DNA from: Prosapia bicincta
Lineage: Eukaryota; Arthropoda; Insecta; Hemiptera; Cercopidae
Reading direction: 5' to 3'
NCBI GenBank assembly: GCA_036971475.1
Contig: JBAIZL010000006.1
Location: 95,900,765 to 95,964,764, forward strand
DNA length: 64,000 nt
Shown: positions 23,810 through 35,700 of the stretch, in pieces
Layout of the letters: each line of letters begins with the position of its first letter
Position numbering within the stretch: the first letter of the stretch is position 1
Program-made: the position numbers and the translations under genes
Notes under the pieces: model-generated
The model's database searches: none
Told to the model about the DNA's origin: nothing
What the model saw: the letters and a program-made list of their open reading frames with translations, nothing else

Positions 23810-23846
23810 GAGGCTGAAGAAGTCGTAAGACGAAAACGTTTCCTCC
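23810..23846 (+). ncRNA. Possible hammerhead-like ribozyme motif in the Penelope tail
   Basis: GAGG, then CTGAAGA (fits core CUGANGA), a GTC-GTAA-GAC hairpin with a GNRA-type loop, GAA, a self-complementary AACGTT, T, and CCTC pairing with the first GAGG. Hammerheads with very short stem III are known from Penelope-like elements. One unpaired A before stem II departs from the canonical fold, so activity is uncertain. Confidence 0.4.
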
Positions 23847-24001
23847 AAGTGTAAGTTAACAATTAACAACTTTTAGTTAACAAATGTCTGGTCGCAAGTA
23901 ATAGCAAAAGTGTAATTTGTAATTTACAACCAGCTCGTCATGAACAGCAACAAGATTTCGAAAATAAAACTTTTGATAAAACTTATGATAGAGCTTTGAA
24001 A

Positions 24002-25903
24002 TAAGTTACTTACATTTTTGCAAATAATTAAAAAGAAATACCCCAAAACTCTATATTTTAAAAAATTTTCAAAAACAAATTTAGGAATCAATAACAAATT
24101 ATACTACTATTATATCTATATTACTTTACCTTATTAATGACCATCATAATAATAAATATAATAATTCAGAAGTACAATACCAATTTGTACAAAAATATGA
24201 GGAAAAACCAATTTTTACCAATTTATGAGGATTGTGAAAAAGATATAGAACCATTGCGCTTTATTAAACACTGAAATAAAATGAAAAATCGTTTGTGAAA
24301 ATTATCGTCTAAACTATTTAATAACTCAATACTTTTAAATTCAAGTCATCTATGGAAAATCTACTGAGACAACATTTTCAATTATACGGGCAGTCTTTAT
24401 TAGTGTCTCGCAAGACACATGAGATTTATAAGTTCGGCAAGTGGTTAATGAGTTTAATGTTCAACGTTTTGTCAACCTACGTGGATGGTAAATTCTAAGA
24501 GGGAAAAATGTAATCTTCCTGTGGATTAAATTACCAGTGTTAAAGAAGGTGACAGATATTCAGTAGAGATCTGGATTTGTGTGTCTACTTCTTTTGTTAA
24601 TTTCCTTCTGTTAAAATTAAAGGAATATGAAAAATCTTGACTTTATCACTACAGTGGTTTGTTTTGTTTTAAAATATTACAACCAACATATTTCTCTTAA
24701 AAATTAATTATGGATTTCAAATATGAATGAGACAATCTATTTTGAGGTACTGACCATATTTTACAAATAATGCTTTACATGAGAGGAACTAGTCGCTACA
24801 GAGAAAATTTCCCTTTACTGTAAGTTTTAACATTAAGTAATTAAAATTAAAAGAATAAAATTGCTTATTTAGATTATTCCAAGTCTAGCATGAGCCTGTA
24901 CTCATTAGTCAACTCTTTTTCGGTAAATTGGCAATAATTGTTTGATTTCGGTCATTGAGCCCTGAAGTTTTTATTTTAATTTTAGATGACATACTTTTAT
25001 TATTTGTTTTGCGATAAAGAGATCTTTAATGCATTTGCTGCAGGTAAAATGAAATGTCCCTGGTAGAGAGTATCAGAAGCTGATAACTTTACATATCATG
25101 CGATATGTGCATCTTCGTGGTTTCATTGTGGCCTTGCTTTTTTGTGGGTGGCTGATTCCTGAAGTTATCCTTTAGGACATTAATCTACAAAAAAACCTGT
25201 TATCAAGTTGGTTTCAAGCTGTCATGATTTATTCGTGTTTTACAATCTTTAGAGTTAGTGTACTTTTCTTTAGTGTATAGCAGAGTTTCTGTAGATTACT
25301 ATTCAAGTCATATATATTATTTAGTTACTTATGATTGAAGACAGTACTATTAGTAGTGAAGGTGAATATGAATGTAATTTTCTTTCAGAGTACAACAGTG
25401 GAGAGTATTGAACAGGAAGAGGGGAGAGGTAACTTACCACAAGTTTTGACAATTAATAACAAAAACTGCTTTTAATATTCTATTAGTATTTTATAAAGCA
25501 CTAGTTTACAAGTCGTGTGTTGTGATATCTAAAGAAAGGAATGCTAAAAAACTCATTATTAATGAATTAAATTTCGTCATTTTCATGAAGATTATTTATG
25601 TTGGAGAAACTTTTCAAACTGTCCTTTATATTCTATTTATTTATTTGAGTGCTTTTGTATAGTTACATTTCCCAATACGATTCTTATCCACTTTTTAATT
25701 ATAACGAAGAACTGTATTTATGATTTCTATCTTGTATTTAGTATTATTGAAAAACCACTATAGCTTTCTGTCCTATATTATGAAATAATTTGGCATCATA
25801 GATTACTAAATTTCAATAACTGTTTCTAGAATTTAAGCGTAAAAATAATAAACCAATTCGCATTTTTCTCAGAACAAAACAATTAAACCAAAAATTTGTA
25901 TTA
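24002..25903. other. No supported feature
   Basis: AT-rich sequence; no coding frame or repeat recognised. Confidence 0.4.
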
Positions 25904-25904
25904 C

Positions 25905-25974
<70 letters not shown>
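25904..25974. repeat. (TA)n microsatellite left of the hairpin repeat
   Basis: Long, nearly pure TA array ending just before the hairpin element flank. Confidence 0.95.
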
Positions 25975-25976
<2 letters not shown>

Positions 25977-26022
25977 TTGATATTTTATGTTATCCATTGT
26001 TTTTCCGTTGCACTGACTTTAT

Positions 26023-26171
26023 GAAGTTAATATATTACTATTGTAAGTAATTTTATCCACCATTAAGAGTGATTCGACAATGGTCAAGTGACCGAAAGGT
26101 GCCTCATCACTCAAGGTAAAATTATTGCACTTAATGGTGGATAAAATTACTTACAATAGTAATATATTAAC

Positions 26172-26174
<3 letters not shown>
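26023..26174. repeat. Perfect hairpin (foldback) repeat, 45-bp arms
   Basis: Arms 26023-26067 and 26130-26174 are exact complements over 45 bp; the loop is 62 nt. The left flank GTTATCCATTGTTTTTCCGT is shared with 38993-39012. The element is bracketed by (TA)n arrays on both sides. The loop contains AAGTGACCGAAAGGTGCC. No coding capacity. Confidence 0.95.

Positions 26175-26214
<40 letters not shown>
26175..26214. repeat. (TA)n microsatellite right of the hairpin repeat
   Basis: The TA array begins immediately at the end of the right arm. Confidence 0.95.
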
Positions 26215-26220
<6 letters not shown>

Positions 26221-26389
26221 TATAATATAATATAAATATATATTAATAATATTCAAATAATAAGTAACATATAATAGGTAAAACTGTTCCTGTATGAAGT
26301 AGTCTCTACTACAATATACCAATGTAGCATCACATTTTTTCGCAATCTATTAAGAAAAAATCATACTTTATACAGTCTATAACAATTCA

Positions 26390-26505
26390 CGTGTAATAAA
26401 GAATCTTCATAAAATATTTCACAGTAATCGATCAAGTAGTTTTTGAGATTTTTGCGGACAAACAAACAAACGCTGTCTCTGTATATAGTAGTAATATATA
26501 AGGAG
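26390..26505 (+). mobile_element. Possible RTE-type LINE 3' tail
   Basis: ATCGATCAAGTAGTTTTTGA then GGACAAACAAACAAACGCT and TATATAGTAGTAATATATAAG resembles the common 3' end of RTE-clade LINEs and some Helitrons (GATCGGTTCAGTAGTTTTTGAG, ACAAACAAAC, TATATTAGTATAGA). No coding part is attached. Confidence 0.4.
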
Positions 26506-27213
26506 ACAACTAGCGAGTGGTATTATGGTTATTATAAAGTCAAATGAGAATTTAACTAGTGTTATGTGTTTGCAGGGATCATGACATAATGTATGATATT
26601 GTCATGCTTTATGATCTTATTTAAATACCAAAATTCTACTTTGGGCACTTCCCTCAATACCTGAATGGGTATATCAACACTTTTGTTAAGTTAAAAAAGA
26701 AATTAATATATTTTAACTAATCAAAACTATTTAATAAGAACTTTTTCCTCAACAATGATCAATAAATAATGTAACATAACGTACGTGTAAAACAGCTGTT
26801 GAAAGATAACTGTAACAAAAAATCAGCTGTTGCATGAAACCGTGTTTTCATTTAATTCACTTTGAGGTAACCTTTAATTCATAGCATAGCCTGACGGAAA
26901 TTATATTGTCGCAAAATTGTGTGATCATGTCCATCCAATAAGTTTTTTAAAGGCATCGCAATAAAAGTTTTCATTTCAAAGAAATATATTTCAGCTTTTG
27001 GGGAAGGTTAAAGTTTAGTGCCCATCAGCCAACATGTTCAGTAAATTTGTGGATAAAATCTATAAAAATAAGTAGTCTTTTTAAGGACTATAAGATGACT
27101 TTAAAGAAAAAGCTAAACTTGAAAAAGAAAAGTTTGAAAGTAAAATAAAGCGAAATAGTAGATAACTGGAAAAAGGTGTATGATCATGTCAAGAAAATGG
27201 AAAACATTATGTA

Positions 27214-27489
27214 TTACTGGCGAACTATAAGTTCAGCTCTGGCTCGGCTGCTACTAGCTGTACTAACCACTACAGGTGGTACGATAATCACACACGGCTG
27301 TAGCTACACAATGAATTTGATAACTGGCAGTGATAGACTGACTAGAACAGCTTAGCCATACGACGAGTGCCATTAGAACAGTTAGAATTACAAGGAAACC
27401 AATGTTTGCAGAAAAGAAGCATTGATTCTTCCCCCTCACTCCCACTCGCTGCTCGAACGTCAGAGCGAACTTATAGTGCGCCAGCTATA
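27214..27489. mobile_element. Miniature inverted-repeat element, family unknown
   Basis: The left end TACTGGCGAACTATAAGTTC and inverted right end TAGCTGGCGCACTATAAGTT are related, and the similarity extends to GCTCTG. It is about 275 bp and less AT-rich than its surroundings. The TA at the edges suggests a TA or longer target duplication, but this is not certain. Confidence 0.65.
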
Positions 27490-29747
27490 ACCGAGGTAAG
27501 GTCTGTAAGTTTAATACTTGCATGCATGATAGTGATTTAAATAAGGATGATCCCAAAGGTGATTTAATTAATGAATTTCCTGTGACTTAGAGCTTCTTGA
27601 GTCAGTGGAAATCTGCCTGACACTCAAAATCATAATACCATATAAATTGCTTTCTGATGTATTTAAACTTGATTCGGCGTGTTTGTTGTTGCGATAGAAT
27701 CACTGATTCTAAATATGTTGTGACAGGTACGCTAGAGTGGGACACACTTAGCCACATATCACTGCTACGAAACAACAGTTGATCGATGTAAACCCACTTC
27801 TTCTTTATGTTTACATTTGTTGATTTTATTTGGATTTATTTATCCACAATCTATTTAACAAAGTAGTAAATTTACATTTTGCAATTCAGATTTGCTTAAT
27901 TTAGCCTATTTGATTATAGGTAGATTTTTTGTTAGGGGTTGATATTGTCCTTTGTACATTCACCAAAATTTTGCGATTCGGCTCACGCTAGATGTGAAAC
28001 ATCCATACAATTAAAAGGCATCTGAATTATCTATTTAGATGCTAACTTAAATACTAACTTTGTTAGTATTGTTACTGGCTCTTAGTTTCTGAAGTTTTGT
28101 GCTTTAGCACAGATTTCTGCATCAGGAAAGATTATCACGTTGTGGATAATTCTCTTGAACTAAAAATGTATGTTTTTTCACAAACATGATTTAAAAATAA
28201 AACATTAAATACAGGTTTATATTTTATACGCAAAAATTATTCTAATCACTCACAACACTACTACTGCAATACAATTTTCAACACTTAGACATACTTTAAA
28301 AAAATTGCCTTACATTATATACAAGCATATTGAAATTTATTTGTTAAATCAACCAATATTGGTTGAATTGTTAGAACTCAAGTTAATTATTACAAAGGCT
28401 TTATTCCTTATTAGTTTGATTATCCCTATAATATGCACCTACCATTATTAATATAGGAAACATATTTTTCTCTTTAATAAAGAACATCTTTATCCCTGAT
28501 CTTACATTAATTAGAAATACTAATAACATAAGCTTTATACTATATATAATTCTATTTTCTAGATTTAGTCTGAGGCATATTTTTTATGCAAGTACCATTT
28601 TTATGGTTAATATAATAGAATATTTCGTGAATATTTTTTTAAAATTTGGTTGTAGTCATCTTGAATAAATTATAAGTAATTATTTGAGTAACAAATTTTT
28701 GTTTATATTAAAATCTGAACCCTAGTCTAGATTTCTATATAATTTCTGACTATATTGAGGCTTTTGACTTATATTGGAAGCTGGTTTGTCAAACTATGCC
28801 ATTAGATTCTTCATTCCATTTTTATAGAAATCGTTATTTTTTTCTTTCAATATTAATTTTGAATATAACTTCCAATAGCTCAGTCAAACCAATAAAATTT
28901 TACAGATAAAACTTTCTGCTCACTACAGAGCCCTTATCAAATTATAAATGGCTGACATATCTAGTGCATTTAAAAAAGGAAAACAGCAAATTGTATTTCA
29001 GTCTGCAAGACTTAGAAAGTATTTGTATTATAAACCAAAATTAATGCTAGCTTGAATGGTGTTGTCAGGTGACTGACCACTCAAGGGATAGCATTCAAAC
29101 AGTACTTACTTAAAAAACACACCTCTTTACCATAACTTTTCAATAGCTTTAATTAAACAGAGGAAATATAACAGGAGTTTATTGTACTCATATAGAGCTA
29201 AGCCGATATAAAAGATGATCAATTTTTGGGTCCTGATTTTACCAAATCATTACCTCAAATACACTAAGAGAAAATGCTATTCGAACAGATACAGAGAAAA
29301 ACATGAAAAAACCAAAAAAATATATAAGAATGCCATTTAATATGTACTGTCAAGTATAAACAATTGTACTCATCCTTAAACAGAAACAGTATAATAAACA
29401 GTTTGCATTAACTGAATTTGATATGAAAGCCACATCTCAACAAACCTGTTTTTTTCTTTTTTACAATTTATGCTACAGCCTGTAAAGTATATGGAAAGGA
29501 TTGTGAACACGACTCATCTGGGTTCCATGACCGATGGAAGCATAATCTATAAAAACCTGTATAAATACTAAGGTTACTTTTACAAAGAAACTTTTTATCA
29601 ATGAATAATTTCAGTTCCTTGTCTTGAAGAACATTCTTCTGAGATTACCATATTTTTTTTTAAAACAGAATGACACTCAAGCTATAGTTTTATTTACAAT
29701 TATTTTTGTGAATCGAAATGGTAAAACACAAAATACAGATTTTTTAA

Positions 29748-29750
<3 letters not shown>
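27490..29750. other. No supported feature
   Basis: AT-rich sequence without recognised coding, RNA or repeat features. Confidence 0.4.

Positions 29751-29812
<62 letters not shown>
29751..29812. repeat. (TA)n microsatellite
   Basis: About 30 TA units; no element boundary recognised next to it. Confidence 0.95.
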
Positions 29813-29817
<5 letters not shown>

Positions 29818-30500
29818 GTAATTATTGTTAACTATTTAATAAATCATTTTGTTTTACATTACATTAAAAAGTGTTTATATTTACACTTTTTGTAATCACC
29901 ATGTTTAAGGTGTTGATAAAAATTTATCTGAGAAACCTAAGAGTTTTTCTAATTTCATAAACAAAGATTTTTTTAAAACATTACCTGCAATACCCATTTG
30001 AATGTGGTCAATGGATTAGCTTGAGGAGTTGACTAATCATACTTGCTATATTGTCTTTCTACTTTCTATTTAACCCTTTTGACCCCAACGTCCGATTTTT
30101 CACATGTTGAAAAATCGTGTTTAATCTCAATGTCTGAATTATCAGACGTTCGCAAAATATTTTTTTAAAAATGTAATATAATTCGTAAAATAATTCTTGT
30201 ATATATTAAAGCATTTGTAATGAGCTAGTTGACAAAGGTTATACTACTTCAATACACTTTTAGTTTAAGCAACTCTGTTTTAGTTCAAACTTGGTGACTG
30301 TAGCTGCTCGGGGCAAGGTGCCGCTACAGCTATCATTGTTGCGAGTAATGGCGAGTTATTGTTTGTTACTCAAACTTTTGTTAGGAAGTTGATCTTTTTG
30401 TGTGTTAACAAGTTTATTATTGTTTGTAGCAGTTTAAGAGTATATAACATAAAAAAAACTTTTTTTGTGACAATAAGACAACATAAAAACATTTGTTTAA

Positions 30501-31020
30501 CCCTTTGATTAGCATTCACGTACCAGTAGGTGAGATCCCGCAACGGCCAGCGGGAGCATTCCCGTATATGTACATTCTACCATTTCTCTCAGTATTGCAA
30601 TATGTTTAAAATTTCTTTTTCCTGTATATTGTGCTATAGGGTAAATATATGCAACTATCTGGACAGTAAATACTACACTGAGTACATAGTCACCATTTTC
30701 TTGTGTCCAAAGTCTATGGGTTTTCCTCGTGTATACAGATCGTTGCAAAGTTTGTGTGATATTTTACAATGAATAGGTATTTTACAAAAAAAATAATAAA
30801 GTTTAACAGATAATTTTTAGCAAAGAAATTGTCAGTAAATGTAAAGCTTGGTTAACATGAGAAAATAAGTAAATTAGAGAAATATATATTAACAAATATT
30901 ACTATAATTTAAAAATTAGAGAATTTTTTTTAAATTGAAAAAAGAAAGTGTACAAATCTTTCAAATATATGTTGCCCCCAGAGGCCATATCAGGGCAGGT
31001 ACATGTTGCTAATCAAAGGG
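30501..31020. mobile_element. piggyBac-type miniature element, copy 1
   Basis: Perfect inverted ends CCCTTTGATTAGCA / TGCTAATCAAAGGG with TTAA on both sides (30497-30500, 31021-31024). Shared interior with copies 2 and 3 includes CAGCGGGAGCATT-CCGTATA near the left and a CCAGAGGCCATATCAGGGCA block near the right. Open frames inside (30509-30772) have no recognised similarity. Confidence 0.92.
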
Positions 31021-31266
31021 TTAAAACTAAAATAGAATTATTTGTGTTTATTTTGTAATTTTACAAGTGACTTAATTACTTTTATTATTATGGATTGACA
31101 AGTTTTTTCGCAATTTTGTGCTGTGGAACTAAATGCAAACCTTTTAGTTATAAACTTATATTTCCGTTGTTTATGGATATAACTAAGTGAAAATTTGAAA
31201 AAAATTTCATTTTGATGTGTACAAAGACAAGATGCTTTTATTTAGGAACGGATTTTAAATTTTATA

Positions 31267-32443
31267 TACGAGGTCTGTTCAAAAAATACGTGGACTGTTT
31301 GAATTTTGCGGCTCAAATTAGTTTCAGGAGAATCCACTTGGTATGTTACACGCATTTAAGTAGTGTTTTTTTCGTTTGTCGGATTGTAAAATGGACAGCC
31401 TGAAGGAGCAACGAATTGCTGTGAAATTTTGTGTAAAACTAGGGAAATCTGCAACAGAAACATTTGCCATGTTTAACACGGCCTACGGTGATGTTGCCAT
31501 GAAGCGTACTGCATGTTTCAAGTGGCCAACAGTCGATTGATGATGATGAGCGTCATGGACGTCCTTCAACGTCAAATGACGACCCACACATTGACAAAAT
31601 CAAACCCTGGTGCGCGAAAATCGACGTCTGACCATTAGGGAGCTTTCCAAAGAGTGTGGGATATCAGTTGGATCTTGTTACAAGATTTTGACTGAAAAAT
31701 TGAAGATGCGCCGCGTCGCTGCGAAATTTGTGCCACGCCTGATGACCAACGACCAAAAAGCCAATCGCGTCCGGGTTTGTCGGGAACTGCCTGATCGCTC
31801 AAATGAAGATGAGAACTTTTTGTCAAGAATTATAACCGGTGATGAATCATGGGGTCAAACGTCCCCAAGACCCAAAAAAGCTCGCCAAGTTCGGTCAAAT
31901 GTCAAGGTGATGCTGACAGTTTTTTTTTATGCTAAGGGTGTTATTCACTACGAGTACCTCCCTGAAGACTCTAGTCAACCAGATTACCTACATTGAAGTA
32001 CTGAAACCTCTGAGGGACGCCGTCCGACGCAAAAGGCCAGAACTGTGGAGAAGTGATAACTGGTTTTTCCATCACGACAACGCTCCAGCTCACTCAGCAC
32101 TCAAAACTCGTGAGTTTTTGGCTAAACATTCTATCACTGTTCTTTCCCACCCTTCCTACTCACCTGACCTTGCTCCTTGTGACTTTTTCTTATTCCCAAA
32201 ACTCAAAAAACCCCTCAAAGAAGATTTGAAACGATTTCGGAGATTAATGCAAATACGACAAAGGAGCTGAAAGCCATCACAAAAGAAGCGTACCAGGACT
32301 GTTTTAACAAGTGGAAACACCGTTGGGATAGGTGTGTGCGTTGGGGAGGAGAGTACTTTGAAGGAGACCCAGACTTGTAACTTCCAAATAAAGTACATTT
32401 TTTTAATGACCTCAGTCCACGTATGTTTTGAACAGACCTTGTA
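31267..32443 (+). mobile_element. mariner transposon, complete ends, defective
   Basis: Inverted ends TACGAGGTCTGTTCAAAA and TACAAGGTCTGTTCAAAA agree closely over about 31 bp to the GTGGACTG block, with TA at both flanks. The length of 1177 bp is slightly short for a mariner because of internal deletions. The transposase is on the plus strand. Confidence 0.95.
31391..32380 (+). pseudogene. mariner transposase (DD34D), broken
   Basis: This encodes the cut-and-paste DDE transposase of a mariner. It starts with a recognisable N-terminus (KEQRIAVKFCVKLGKSATET), loses frame after FKWPTVD, then resumes at RENRRLTIRELSKECGISVG, the second helix-turn-helix. IITGDESW holds the first Asp, then a segment of roughly 15-20 residues expected before SPRPKKARQ is missing. 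HHDNAPAH (second Asp) and SPDLAPCDFFLFP (third Asp) follow with 34 residues between them, giving DD34D. After a frameshift near 32220 it ends RFETISEINANTTKELKAIT, then CFNKWKHRWDRCV and GEYFEGDPDL with TAA. Catalytic residues are present but at least three frame lesions abolish function. Confidence 0.93.
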
Positions 32444-32715
32444 TAATGGAAACAGAAAAGTTTGTTAACATGTTTTTTAGTAACATTTTTATCATATTTT
32501 GTTACATGTTTATTATAATTCTATGCAAGTGTATGTTATATTGTTCTTTGAGAAGCAAATTTAAAAAAGAATCATGAAAATCCATTGATAAATATAAATT
32601 CTGTGTAAGTTTTGTCAAAGCACTACATTTTCAATAAGTCATGCCTGGGACTGGAGCATCTGCCTGGGACATGGGTATCTACCCATGCAAAAAGTCCCAG
32701 GATCAAAAAGGTTAA

Positions 32716-35700
32716 TGTGTTACTAGCTGTGTAACTAGTTGGTACTTGAATCACTTTCTAGAACATTACTAATGAGTTATTTTGTTTGCCGTTTTCTAGC
32801 TGTAGTGATTTGTATGATCAGATAAATTTAGTCAGGTTAATGTTAAAGATCAGCCGTCAATATTACTGTGGTAAAAAATCAAAAATTTCTATCTTTCACT
32901 GCAAGAAAAGTGATTTTGAGATATGACCATATTTAAAATAAAATGTTAACTACCACACGAATCAAAATTACAACTGAAGTATTTAGCTTCTTCTGTACTT
33001 TGATTAAAATTAAATCTGTCCAAACATTTGTTTTGATGACATGTTAATTATTGTATTAACTTGTGCGGGTGAACATCTTTGAAGATATTCATAAAATTTG
33101 GAAAGAATGTTTTTTTTTTAAATAAAGGAAATTTTGATTCGTCAACCTGTACCTCTAATATTGTTTACAATCTAAAGAAATTGGGGGTTATAGTTAAAGT
33201 TTGTTACTTTGCTGTTTTCAATTTCTATAAGTTTAGTCGTTTTATTTAAAATGATAAAACTGTCGCCGTATTTTTTTAAAAATAAATAAACAATAAATAT
33301 TAGCATACTTTAGTACAGAGAAAAGCTGTTTTAACATAATTTTACAAATTGTTACAGCAATGAGAAAAAAAACAATATTCTAGTTTTATCAACTCTTTAT
33401 TTTTAATTCATCACTCTTGTCCATAACTTCTTCAAAAGATTTGATTATAAATGCAGTTTAATAAGTTTTAAACAGTACTATCAGATTTATAATTTGTTCA
33501 TTACTTTTTATATTGTAAAATTTGTTTTAGATTTCTTTGGTTTTACAGCAAATTTCCAAAAGGAATAATATTCTATAGTTCTACTGTATTAAGTACTATT
33601 AGGAACAAGTAAACAATATTGAAATTTACCTCAATATTGGGCAAAGAAGTTGCAGAATTTTTTCCATTTTTTAGTTATTTCAGGACTAAGACAAATTTTT
33701 AAAAACCTTTTATCTACATTTTACATTAATTCTATTGAAAATTTTTTGTTGACATTATTTGTATGGTAAACATCATGAAAGAAAAACGCAATAGTTACTA
33801 AACACAGTTGGTTTAAAATACATAAAATACCTGGACAAAAATTTTAAAAACCAAATTTTTCAACTGAAATGTGAAGTAGCATTAAATGAATTGAACAATA
33901 CCAGTCTTTTAAACTATTTTCTGGTAATATCTTTCTCTAAAATTATATACTTGTCTCAAATTTTTGTTCGACTACCTAAGATCCTCTTCTTGTTTTTGTC
34001 ACAGAATCAATGAAATGATTTATAGTGGGTATGTTGTTTCAATAATCACTTTGAACCATTGCTAGTAAATTACTTTGGAGCAAAATTTAAAATCACCAAC
34101 TAAACCATGATATCAAGTGGTTTTGGGAAGAAAAAACTTGGACTCATCAAGTCTTCATTAGCCTCAAGATGACCATGAACAACACAATTTTAAATGGTAC
34201 TCTTAAAAATATTTCTTCCCCGGAAGAAGGAACAAATCATTCATTTATCTACAAATAAGCGTTTGTACCAAGTGTTATGTGTAATATTCAAATGCCTTTT
34301 CTGAACCATGTATTTTTTAAAGACTAATAGATTTTCAGAATGGTACAGCCATTATATTTTAAAATCTCTACCATCATTCAACAAAAGGAGGAAATTTTCT
34401 TTTATGGGCTTGTAACCAGAAAATAGTCCCATTTTTTGTATTTAAAACGTATTTAAACTCAATTTGATAAATATTAACCGCAGCTACTTTCTGGAAGTTA
34501 ATACTGAATACTTCTTCCGAATTAGCAGCTCCTTCACTCTGAAATATATGGATGCCCCCACTCTTAACAAGTTGACTGTCATGGTGGTCACTTGGTCACT
34601 AGTGACCGACACTGTACTTTTTGCGTAGGGTCACAGCGATCACCCATGATCAACAATGTAAACCTAACTTTAGATCATTACACAAAACTGTCGGGCACAT
34701 TCACAATGTATTTAACCATATGAGGTGTATGACACAGCCCTTGTGCGTGTTCCTGCAACTCGCCATTAAAATTTTTTTTTAATTTTTGTTTTACAAGACT
34801 ATAATTATTGGGAATCTAGAAGTTCAGAATTACAAGGAAATAGTTTTTATTTACACTTCTTTGTAGAACTACATCATGTTTTAGAACAGTGCTACATTTG
34901 ATTTAATTCTTTAAAAAAATTCACCTAAATAAATTGAACAATTCGAAAATTAGAACTAAAAATTCTAATTTCAAACTACTTCCTCCAGTTCATAAGATCA
35001 AACATAATTCGTAAAAACAGCTCAATTTAAGACATACTTGTATAGAAACAATACAAACATAAATGAATAATCTTCAGATTATATTTACATTTTAATTATT
35101 CGAGAAAAATATTTTCAAACAAAAATACAGTTATGCTTAAAATTTAAATTGTGTATCTATAAAAATCGTGAGAAAAATCTATTTGCTATATTTATTGTTC
35201 AAAAATATCTACATTGTGAAAATGTTATAGTATATATTTATATTGAAAAAATACAATAAAAATGTAAACATTTTACTTCATTCGGAAGATCGGCTTTGAA
35301 CAAATAAGCCTAACAATGTGACCGACTCGGTGCCTCGTAGTATAAATATTTAGATCGCAACCATGTCAGTGTTCAACATCATTAAATAAACTATTTCAAA
35401 TGAATAAACACGCTAGAAGACAAAATGTTATGTTTTGTCATTATTTAAGCAAAAAAAATTATGTTTGAAGGTTTTCGGAAAACTGGTAGCAGTCTATGTG
35501 TTAAATTAAAAAATATTCAACTACTTTGCACTTTATAGTTTTATGTACATTTAGATAACAATTTACGTGTATATTATTCTAATATGTAGGTATTCACACG
35601 AGAAACAATTTTTTACAAAACAGTTGGTTACTCTTTATGACCTCTTTAGATACATGTAGTACTTTCTTCTTGCTCAAGTACTATACAAATTGTTTACGTA

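Larger units (their letters stand above)
22945..24001 (+). mobile_element. Penelope-like retroelement, 5'-truncated, with 14-bp target duplication
   Basis: Flanked by an exact 14-bp repeat ATAGAGCTTTGAAA (22945-22958 and 23988-24001), consistent with retrotransposition of a truncated copy. The coding remnant occupies 22970-23760 and a tail of about 230 bases follows. Confidence 0.85.
30074..32711. mobile_element. piggyBac-type element, composite (contains two later insertions)
   Basis: TTAA at 30070-30073 and 32712-32715. Left end CCCTTTTGACCCCAACGTC; the inverted right end CCTTTTTGATCCTGGGACTT is related. Sub-terminal hairpins are present: GATTTTTCACATGTTGAAAA at the left; CATGGGTATCTACCCATG and a CCTGGGAC / GTCCCAGG pair at the right. 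It carries the short piggyBac-type element 30501-31020 and the mariner 31267-32443. No piggyBac transposase is seen. The TTAA sites and end similarity support the class; the pairing of these two ends is an inference. Confidence 0.6.

Noticed and set aside
30509..30772. Open frames on both strands inside piggyBac-type copy 1
   Set aside because: No resemblance to piggyBac transposase; the homologous region in copies 2 and 3 does not keep the frames.
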